From Paenibacillus rigui (lineage in GTDB: Bacteria; Bacillota; Bacilli; Paenibacillales; NBRC-103111): 57,351 nucleotides of DNA. Both the position numbers and the translations under genes were made by a program. The DNA lies in NCBI RefSeq assembly GCF_002234615.1, contig NZ_NMQW01000042.1:1-57351 (forward strand), in the 5' to 3' direction. Positions 1-6,475 of this stretch are shown in pieces; positions within the stretch are counted from its first letter, which is position 1; each line of letters opens with the position of its first letter. The notes beneath the pieces were generated by a model. That model ran no database searches. It was not told where the DNA came from and saw only the letters and a program-made list of their open reading frames with translations.

Positions 1-252
1 CAAAACAATCGGAAGGGGATAGCCCAATGGGAAAGCGATAGGCGAAGCGTATCCGGTGAAAGGATAGGCGGGTACATAACCGACAACAATCGGAAGGGGA
101 TAGCCCAATGGGAAAGCGATAGGCGAAGCGTATCCGGTGAAAGGATAGGCGGGTACATAACCGACAACAATCGGAAGGGGATAGCCCAATGGGAAAGTGT
201 AAGGCGAAGCGTGCAGAGCGCGGGTATCCACGAGTATCAGGAAGGAGTATAA
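1..252 (+). CDS. Possible 3' end of a repeat-containing protein (partial)
   Basis: Reading from base 1 the frame stays open for 83 codons and ends at TAA 250-252. It encodes 27-residue repeats containing NNRKGIAQWES and RRSVSGERIGGYITD. A perfect 13-bp hairpin follows at 273-306, as expected behind a gene. The other two plus-strand frames are closed in every repeat. However, all three minus-strand frames are also open across the array, and one gives a Gly/Tyr/Pro-rich repeat (GYVPAYPFTGYASPIAF), so coding sense is not settled. I recognise no family. The 5' end lies outside the window. It may be non-coding repeat DNA. Confidence 0.3.
   Translation, partial: QNNRKGIAQWESDRRSVSGERIGGYITDNNRKGIAQWESDRRSVSGERIGGYITDNNRKGIAQWESVRRSVQSAGIHEYQEGV
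6..220. repeat. Tandem repeat, about 2.6 copies of an 81-bp unit
   Basis: The string CAATCGGAAGGGGATAGCCC begins at 6, 87 and 168, a period of exactly 81 bp. Copies one and two are identical over the unit. Copy three is identical to about base 197, then shows small changes and diverges after about 220. The array starts at the window edge, so its true length is unknown. The period is a multiple of three. Confidence 0.95.
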
Positions 253-272
253 CAATTGAATACTGAAATACG

Positions 273-306
273 ATAGGGATCTCCGTTAGCTGGCGGAGAT
301 CCCTAT
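273..306 (+). terminator. Perfect 13-bp hairpin, likely terminator
   Basis: ATAGGGATCTCCG and CGGAGATCCCTAT pair perfectly around an 8-nt loop, followed by the T-rich ATTACATTTTA. It lies 20 bp past the stop at 252 and would end transcription coming from the left edge. Confidence 0.75.
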
Positions 307-557
307 TACATTTTAAGTGAAGAAACCCGATGCCACTCGGAAGCAGCTCGTTAGTATGTTCTCCTCTAAAGGAAAAAGATCGCACGATCCCCTGCTATAC
401 ATATCATGCAAGTTCTTCGCAGGTATTCTCCTCGTGATCCAACTGTCAAATTCTCGGGGTGGTTTATTGTGCCATGTTGCTTATAATAAATATACCGAGG
501 AACAAGATCAATTCCATTTTAAAGATAATATTGCACCAACGAGCGGGAGGACGGGCC
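307..557. other. Intergenic region before the marR gene
   Basis: I find no supported gene here. A TATAAT hexamer at 482-487 could be a -10 box for marR, but the expected -35 position is not consensus. On the minus strand a TTGACA lies at 444-449 without a convincing -10. The region holds the upstream sequence of the regulator and nothing else I can name. Confidence 0.4.
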
Positions 558-1031
558 ATGAACAAAGAAGATCAGGTCATGATGGGTTTCAGGGACTTAT
601 TAAACAAGATGGTTTATCTTAATAAGTTTAAGATGGAAGACAGTCTTAAGGGTTATAAGCCTTCTGAAGTACATTGTATCGAATACATTGGAAGAAATGC
701 AGATTCCAACGTGACAAAACTTGCGGAGGCCTTTTATATGACTCGCGGCGCCATAAGTAAATTAACTAAGAAGCTTATAGAAAAGGGCCTTATCGAAAGC
801 TACCAGAAGCCGGAGAACAAGAAAGAAATCTATTTTAGGATTACGGAGCAAGGGAAAGTAATTTATAAAATCCATGAGGAACTGCACAAAGAGTTCCAAG
901 AACGGGATAAAGCCGTATTTGAGCAGGTAACCGAGGAACAATTTGACAGTATGCTTCGCTTCCTTAACAAGTATAGAAGTCATTTGGACGCAGAAATAAA
1001 GAAACTGGGTATAGATATGAAGCCGGAATAA
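558..1031 (+). CDS. MarR-family transcriptional regulator
   Basis: A 157-residue protein of normal MarR length. The winged helix covers about residues 35-105: a recognition helix around MTRGAISKLTKKLIEKGLI (61-79) and a charged wing PENKKEIYFRITEQG (85-99) ending in the family's ITEQG turn. Long helices at both ends would form the dimer interface. ATG 558 is chosen because GGGAGGA sits about 8 bp upstream; an in-frame start at 459 would add about 33 residues with no Shine-Dalgarno. The next gene is a drug-type MFS exporter whose promoter carries two near-identical MarR-like boxes, so it most likely represses that exporter and loses DNA contact on binding a small molecule. The ligand is unknown. 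The gene is AT-richer than most of the window. Confidence 0.9.
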   Translation: MNKEDQVMMGFRDLLNKMVYLNKFKMEDSLKGYKPSEVHCIEYIGRNADSNVTKLAEAFYMTRGAISKLTKKLIEKGLIESYQKPENKKEIYFRITEQGKVIYKIHEELHKEFQERDKAVFEQVTEEQFDSMLRFLNKYRSHLDAEIKKLGIDMKPE

Positions 1032-1058
1032 ATTTGAATAGTGAAAATGAAACCACAG

Positions 1059-1096
1059 GCAGCCGAGCTCTTCTCGAGAACAGGCTGCATTTTTAT
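1059..1096 (+). terminator. Rho-independent terminator after marR
   Basis: GCAGCC (1059-1064) pairs with GGCTGC (1083-1088), with partial pairing inside, followed by ATTTTTAT. It separates marR from the exporter promoter. Confidence 0.75.
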
Positions 1097-1106
1097 GGCT
1101 ATTATT

Positions 1107-1160
1107 TTGTTGACAAGGAAACAAAACTACGATACGATTTTTTTGTTGACTAGGAAACAA
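1107..1160 (+). promoter_or_regulatory. SigA promoter with two MarR-type operator boxes
   Basis: A consensus -35 TTGACA (1110-1115) and a -10 TACGAT (1133-1138) are exactly 17 bp apart. Two near-identical boxes, TTGTTGACAAGGAAACAA (1107-1124) and TTGTTGACTAGGAAACAA (1143-1160), each have TTGTT/AACAA arms. The first covers the -35 and the second lies just past the -10, 36 bp apart. This layout fits repression by the MarR protein encoded upstream. Confidence 0.8.
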
Positions 1161-1188
1161 AATAATAATTTTTGAGGGGAGCATGAAA

Positions 1189-2415
1189 ATGTTCAAATTT
1201 AGATCACACAATGAACAGAACACGGAACAAACCGTAGATAAACACGCTTTAATATTCGGTCTTATCTCTGTGTTTCTTTGCGGAATGGGCTTCAGTATCA
1301 TAACCCCTGTCGTCCCATTCTTAGTGCAGCCTTATACAAGCAATCCGGGAGAACAAGCTATAGTTGTTACGCTGTTGACTTCTGTTTATGCAGTTTGCAT
1401 GTTTTTCGCGGCCCCCGGACTTGGAGCTTTGAGCGACAAATATGGCCGTCGTCCATTGCTCTTAGTATGCCTTTTGGGTTCCGCAATCGGGTACTTGGTT
1501 TTTGGCATAGGGGGAGCTCTATGGGTACTATTTGCCGGGCGCATCATAGAAGGGATAACAGGCGGGAGCGTAGGTATGATCTTCGCCTATTTTGCAGACA
1601 TCATTCCTCCAGAACAGAGAACCAAATACTTTGGATGGGTGAGTGCGGTTGTAGGTGTAGGCACCGTCATTGGCCCAACTCTAGGCGGATTACTTGCCAA
1701 GTTTGGTTATTCTGCACCCATGTATTTCGGAGCAATCATCACTTTATTGAATGTTGTTTATGGTTTCTTTCTTATGCCTGAGAGCCTTGGCAAAAAAAAT
1801 AGACTGAAAGAGATTACCTTTGTAAGACTGAATCCATTTACACAGCTTGCAAACGTACTTTCCATGAAAAACTTAAAAAGGCTGCTTATCTCAGCGTTCT
1901 TACTTTGGATACCCAACGGATCTTTACAGGCCGTTTTCTCACAATTTACAATAGATACTTTCAGTTGGAAGCCTGCACTAATCGGACTTATGTTTTCAAT
2001 TATGGGCTTCCAAGACATCATTTCACAGAGTTTCTTTATGCCAAAGCTTTTGATAAAGCTTAATGATAAACAGATAGCAATTCTTGGAATGGTTTCGGAG
2101 ATGATAGGCTACAGTCTTATTGCAGTATCGGCTTTGTTCTCATTCTATCCTCTTTTTATCGCTGGAATGTTTATATTTGGTTTTGGTGATTCCATTTTTG
2201 GGCCTTCATTCAATGGGATGCTCTCCAAGTCTGTCGATTCTAGTGAACAAGGAAGGATTCAAGGAGGCAGCCAATCTATTCAGGCTTTAGCAAGAATGAT
2301 TGGGCCTATCATTGGAGGTCAAATCTATGTATCACTTGGTCATGCCGCACCCGCTTTTATGGGTATGATCCTTATAGCAGCAGCAATACCCGTTATGTAT
2401 AAAGGTACGCATTGA
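1189..2415 (+). CDS. MFS efflux transporter, TetA/multidrug type
   Basis: About 408 residues with 12 predicted membrane segments. The loop between segments 2 and 3 carries motif A (GALSDKYGRRPLLL), and segment 5 carries an antiporter motif C-like stretch (GVGTVIGPTLGGLLA), both typical of proton-driven drug exporters of the DHA1/Tet type. GAGGGGA at 1174-1180 fits ATG 1189 better (8-bp gap) than ATG 1183, which would leave 2 bp. The C-terminus ends soon after the last membrane segment. With the MarR gene upstream and the double operator it forms a self-contained inducible resistance pair. Substrate cannot be read from sequence. Like marR, it is AT-richer than its neighbours, which suggests acquisition. 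Confidence 0.88.
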   Translation: MFKFRSHNEQNTEQTVDKHALIFGLISVFLCGMGFSIITPVVPFLVQPYTSNPGEQAIVVTLLTSVYAVCMFFAAPGLGALSDKYGRRPLLLVCLLGSAIGYLVFGIGGALWVLFAGRIIEGITGGSVGMIFAYFADIIPPEQRTKYFGWVSAVVGVGTVIGPTLGGLLAKFGYSAPMYFGAIITLLNVVYGFFLMPESLGKKNRLKEITFVRLNPFTQLANVLSMKNLKRLLISAFLLWIPNGSLQAVFSQFTIDTFSWKPALIGLMFSIMGFQDIISQSFFMPKLLIKLNDKQIAILGMVSEMIGYSLIAVSALFSFYPLFIAGMFIFGFGDSIFGPSFNGMLSKSVDSSEQGRIQGGSQSIQALARMIGPIIGGQIYVSLGHAAPAFMGMILIAAAIPVMYKGTH

Positions 2416-2517
2416 CAATGCAATAGAGCAATGTGTAAAAACAACCGGCCCTGTGATAAATAAAAAAAACCGCAGGTTTGGCAGATAGAAGAGGCTTTAT
2501 AAGGTTGTAATAAATGT

Positions 2518-2550
2518 GCCCGGTTGAGTTTATTTCAGCCGGGCTTTTTT
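2518..2550 (+). terminator. Terminator after the MFS gene
   Basis: GCCCGG (2518-2523) pairs with CCGGGC (2539-2544), followed by six T. A strong intrinsic terminator about 100 bp after the stop codon. Confidence 0.9.
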
Positions 2551-2875
2551 GCGTTGCATAGCCGATCATAACGTGGGCTTAAAGCCTCTGCTTCACTATC
2601 GCTCGCGAATTCCAGGAACGTGTCTCGACACGGTGGTCGGTTGAGCTCACAGGCTAAGGAGAGGCGCTTTTGAGGCAGCGTAGCCGTTCATCTGGTCAGC
2701 ATACATGACATGTTTTTTGCGAAAAGCACTGCTTCAAAAAAACACAACGTTAAACGGGAAAATACATGTCAATATATATAACATGTCATATACAATAGGA
2801 GACAGAAAGCCCCCACTCACAGAAGGGCAGCGAATAGCCCATTCAACCGTCAATCATGCATGAGGAGGAACTGAA
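2551..2875 (+). promoter_or_regulatory. Leader of carbohydrate locus 1 with repeated ACATGT motifs
   Basis: No gene is supported here. ATACATGACATG lies near 2701-2713, and ACATGTCA occurs twice, at about 2764 and 2781, separated by an AT tract. A hairpin with arms TGTTTTTTG/CAAAAAAACA spans about 2710-2742. The ACATGT copies sit 90-110 bp before the first permease gene, where an activator or repressor could act. A weak -10 TACAAT follows at about 2790. I cannot assign the regulator; the YesN-type regulator at 9742-10812 is the nearest candidate. Confidence 0.4.
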
Positions 2876-3859
2876 ATGAAATCAATAGCGGGCCTAACGG
2901 AAACGAATCTCCCTGAGCCGGCAGCCGACAGCTCCCCAGACCAAAAGCGTATCAAGGTCCAAAAGAAGTCTTACCTATGGAAGCATTGGGAAATTTATAC
3001 GATGGTGCTGCCGGGTTTGTTGTTCTTTATTATTTTTAAATACGTGCCGCTGCTCGGAACGGTCATTGCCTTTCAAGATTATAACGTGTTTAACGGTGTC
3101 ACCGGCAGCCCGTTCGTAGGGCTCAAGCATTTTTCCAATTTGTTTGCTTATCCGGAATTTTATCAGGTATTCAAAAACACAATGCTGATCAGCGTGTACC
3201 AGCTCGTTTTCGGATTTCCCGCGCCGCTGCTGCTGGCCTTGTTGTTAAACGAAGTGGGGCGCACTTTTTTCAAAAGGACGTTTCAGACGCTGCTTTACCT
3301 GCCGCATTTTCTGTCCTGGGTTATCGTCGGCGGGCTGGTCATTAACATTCTCTCCCCGAGTTCAGGCTTGGTGAATGAATTGTTGAAGCTGCTCGGCATC
3401 GAGCCGATCTTTTTTCTCCAGGAAACAAGCTGGTTCCGAAGTATTATCGTCATGTCAGGGATGTGGAAAGAGGTTGGCTGGGGAACAATCATTTACTTGG
3501 CGGCCCTTGCAGGAATCAACCCGGAATTGTATGAATCGGCTGATGTGGACGGAGCCGGCAAGCTTCGCCAGGTGATCAGTATTACGCTGCCGAGTCTGCT
3601 TCCGACGATTATGGTTCTGATGCTGCTGCGGATCGGAAGCATGCTGGATCTCGGCTTCGAGCACATTTATATGCTGCTGAACCCGCTGGTTACGGAAACC
3701 GGTGAAATTATGGATACGTACATTTACCGGATCGGTCTTTTGGGAGGTCAATACAGCTATACGACGGCAGTCGGATTGTTCAAATCGGTCATCGGTCTTG
3801 TGCTGGTCATGGGGGCGAATCAGCTCAGTAAGAAAACAACCGGCAATTCGTTATATTAG
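2876..3859 (+). CDS. Polysaccharide-type ABC transporter permease (LplB family)
   Basis: A 327-residue inner-membrane permease with six predicted segments after a polar N-terminus of about 38 residues. The KYVPLLGTVIAFQDYN stretch after segment 1 is characteristic of the LplB/YtcP branch of sugar permeases. The EAA loop that docks the ATPase is visible around residues 210-240 (AALAGINPELYESADVDGAG). GAGGAGG precedes ATG 2876 at good spacing. It is first of an operon with the second permease (24-bp gap) and a binding lipoprotein. No ATPase gene is present, as is usual for this type, where a shared MsmX-like ATPase serves several importers (family knowledge). The substrate is probably an oligosaccharide. 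A close paralogue lies at 40745-41713. Confidence 0.93.
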   Translation: MKSIAGLTETNLPEPAADSSPDQKRIKVQKKSYLWKHWEIYTMVLPGLLFFIIFKYVPLLGTVIAFQDYNVFNGVTGSPFVGLKHFSNLFAYPEFYQVFKNTMLISVYQLVFGFPAPLLLALLLNEVGRTFFKRTFQTLLYLPHFLSWVIVGGLVINILSPSSGLVNELLKLLGIEPIFFLQETSWFRSIIVMSGMWKEVGWGTIIYLAALAGINPELYESADVDGAGKLRQVISITLPSLLPTIMVLMLLRIGSMLDLGFEHIYMLLNPLVTETGEIMDTYIYRIGLLGGQYSYTTAVGLFKSVIGLVLVMGANQLSKKTTGNSLY

Positions 3860-3883
3860 CCTAACGGTGAAAGGAGCAAAACT

Positions 3884-4753
3884 ATGATTGGCATGAGCAT
3901 ATCGCGCAAAGCGTTCATCGCGGGCAATTATATCGTCCTTGCCTGCATTTCTTTATCGATGCTGTTCCCGTTCCTGAACATTCTCGCGGGGTCATTCAGC
4001 AGCGGGTCGGCGATTCTGCAAGGAAAAGTCACGATCGTTCCCGTTCAGTTCAACATCGACAATTATATGGCTGTGTTCAGCAATCCCGGCATTTGGCGCT
4101 CATTCGGCGTGACCGTCTACATTACGGTGGTCGGTACCGCGGTCAGCCTGCTGCTTACCTCTCTGATGGCCTACGGGCTGTCGCGACAGGAGCTGAAGGG
4201 GCGAAGCTTTATGCTGCTGCTGATCGTATTTACGATGATTTTCCAGATCCCGGTTATTCCGAACTACCTGTTGGTTAAAGGCCTCGGCCTGCTGAACTCG
4301 CTCTGGTCGCTCATCATTCCTTCGGCGGTCAGCGCGTATAACCTGATTATTATGGTATCGTTTTTCCGAAATCTTGAAACCGGGCTGCTGGAGGCGGCGA
4401 AGATTGATGGATGCAGCGAGTACAAGCTGTGGTGGAAAATCGTGCTCCCGATCTCCCTGCCGTCCATTACGACGATCGGCCTCTTTTACGCCGTCAGCTT
4501 GTGGAACGGGTACTATAATGCGGTCATGTATCTTCGCGATCCGGCGCTGTACCCGCTGCAGGTAAAGCTGAGACAGCTCCTGGTCGGGGCGGATGCGGAG
4601 GAAATGATGCAAGGGGCGGCCTTCGCCCTGCAATCGATGGAAGGCATCAAGATGGCTACGATCATTTTTGCTACGCTGCCGGTATTGATCATTTACCCGA
4701 TGATCCAGAAGCATTTTGTGAAGGGCTCCATGCTCGGCTCGGTCAAAGGGTAA
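3884..4753 (+). CDS. Carbohydrate ABC transporter permease (YtcP/MalG type)
   Basis: A 289-residue partner permease with six predicted segments and the EAA loop LLEAAKIDGCSEYKLWWKI at about 166-184. It ends in KHFVKGSMLGSVKG, the usual YtcP-type C-terminus, matched by HFVKGSMLGSLKE-like endings in its paralogue at 41713-42582. AAAGGAGC lies 7 bp before ATG 3884; an ATG three codons later is possible. It would pair with the upstream LplB-type subunit to form the heterodimeric channel. The gap to the binding-protein gene is 34 bp. Confidence 0.93.
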   Translation: MIGMSISRKAFIAGNYIVLACISLSMLFPFLNILAGSFSSGSAILQGKVTIVPVQFNIDNYMAVFSNPGIWRSFGVTVYITVVGTAVSLLLTSLMAYGLSRQELKGRSFMLLLIVFTMIFQIPVIPNYLLVKGLGLLNSLWSLIIPSAVSAYNLIIMVSFFRNLETGLLEAAKIDGCSEYKLWWKIVLPISLPSITTIGLFYAVSLWNGYYNAVMYLRDPALYPLQVKLRQLLVGADAEEMMQGAAFALQSMEGIKMATIIFATLPVLIIYPMIQKHFVKGSMLGSVKG

Positions 4754-4787
4754 CGATATAATCACACAGATAAAGGGAGAGGTTTCT

Positions 4788-6354
4788 ATGAAAAAGAGAA
4801 CCAAGCTGAACAAACCTGCCGCCATTCTGGCCGGCACGACGCTCCTCGGATTTACGCTGGCCGGCTGCGGAAGCGACAAGCAGACTACTTCAAAAGCGGG
4901 AGATGCCGCGAAGGGCGCCGTCCTTCACGATCGGCAAAAGCACGAACGGTCTGCCTTACATCGAAGGTATCCCTAACATCAATGAGAACAAGTATATGAA
5001 GAAGCTGAAGGAGCTTTCCAAAACGAACGTGAAGGTAGAGCTGATCCCCCACGCGGAGTTCAAGCAGAAGCTGCAGCTCATCTTCGCCAGCGGCGAAATC
5101 CCGGATCTGCTGCAAACGGACGGGATTAACTCGACGGAGGTCGCTCCGGCGATCGATGCGGGAGTGCTGCTGCCGCTGAACGATTTGATCGATAAATACG
5201 CGCCGAATATGAAAAAAGCGCTGCCGAAGGAAGCGTGGCAGTATGGAACCGTCAGCAAGGACGGCGTGATCTACGGTATCCCTACGCTGGAGCCCGCCCC
5301 TTACGGCGGAGCCAGCTTTATCCGTAAGGACTGGCTGGACAAGCTCGGCTTGCCGGTGCCGAAGACACTCGATGAATTCGTCACCGTGATGAAGGCGTTC
5401 CGCGATAAAGATCCGAACGGCAATGGCAAGCAGGACGAGCTGCCTTGGTCCGCGAGGGAGAAATTCCGCTTCGGCGACGCCTTCTTCGGCGCTTACGGGG
5501 TGAACCCGGAGGGCTGGAAGCTCGTCAACGGGGAGCTGGTGCCGAATTTCATTTTGCCGGAGATGAAGGCGGCGCTTGATTTCCACCGGATGCTGTACGC
5601 CGAGAAGCTGTTCGATAATGAATCGTTCGTGCAGCAGGGCAAAGACTGGGATGCCAAAATCCGCGGGAAAGGCATTGTCGGCTTCTGGTCACACTCCGCC
5701 CAAGAGGCGCAGCTGTGGTCGGCCGAGGTGAAGAAGAACAGCCCGGATGCCAACGTGGTTCCGATCCCGTCTCCGGTAGGCCCTGACGGCAAAGGCGGTT
5801 ACTTGATCCGTTCCGTTGTCAATCCGAAAACGTGGGTCATTTCCAAGTCGGCCAAAAATCCGGAGGAAATTATTAAGTTCATGGACTTCTTCTTTACGGA
5901 GGAGGGACAGCGACTCGTCACTTACGGTATCGAGGGTGACAACTACACGATGGAGAACGGCAAAATCAAATACAAATATCCGAGTGCAAGCGATGCGACG
6001 GCGGTGCAGGAGGAGATTGCGCGTCAGGAATGGTTCCGCTTCACAGGCCCTACGTACCTGAGCGATCCGGAATTCATGAAGAACAAGCCGGAAAACGAAA
6101 AGGTCGTTCAGGCGCTTGAAATATCCAAAAAAGAAGGCCGTGTGAACGACGGCGACGGCATACCGGCCCTGCCTACGCTGAAGACGCGTCCGGAGCTCAA
6201 GTTCGACGGGCTGTGGCTGGAATTCGCCGCGAAGGTCATTACAGGCAAGGAGTCCTCGGACGGCTTCGACAAGTTCGTTGCCGACTGGAAAAAACGCGGA
6301 GGCGACCAGCTGATCAAAGAAGCGACGCAATGGTACAACCAATCGAAAAAATAA
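4788..6354 (+). pseudogene. Sugar-binding lipoprotein of the ABC importer, frameshifted
   Basis: ATG 4788, with GGGAGAGG upstream, starts a clean lipoprotein signal: basic N-terminus, hydrophobic core and lipobox LAGC with Cys27. That frame runs on only to a stop at about 4976. The mature extracellular solute-binding domain continues in another frame from about 4905 (GKSTNGLPYIEGIPNINEN onward) to the stop at 6354. The frames overlap near GCGAAGGGCGCCGTCC (about 4909-4924); one extra base or two missing bases would join them. The joined product would be about 520 residues, normal for LplA-type proteins. An ATG at 4903 would give a protein with no signal and no obvious Shine-Dalgarno, so I read this as one disrupted gene or a sequencing error. 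If real, the importer lacks its own receptor. Confidence 0.8.
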
Positions 6355-6378
6355 GCACATGTCTCATGGTATAGGTAT

Positions 6379-6433
6379 AGGGCTCTTCCACCGTCTTCTG
6401 CATTCCTTAGGGTGAAGGCGGCGGGAGAGCCCT
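6379..6433 (+). other. Long hairpin after the binding-protein gene, no T tract
   Basis: AGGGCTCT (6379-6386) pairs with AGAGCCCT (6426-6433), with further pairing inside (CCGTCTTC against GAAGGCGG). No U run follows, so it is more likely an RNA-stabilising or attenuating hairpin between binding-protein and enzyme genes than a full terminator. Confidence 0.55.
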
Positions 6434-6475
6434 CCTGCATAAATTAGGGTAGAAGACGAAGAACGATAGGGGAAG

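Noticed and set aside
6-220. CRISPR-like array
   Set aside because: The 81-bp unit repeats head to tail without spacers and no cas genes are present.
317-622. 101-codon open frame overlapping the marR start
   Set aside because: No ribosome site, no family resemblance, and it overlaps the well-supported MarR frame.
4903-6354. Separate gene starting at ATG 4903
   Set aside because: It would be a solute-binding protein without signal peptide or Shine-Dalgarno; the signal and lipobox lie just upstream in another frame, so one frameshifted gene is simpler.
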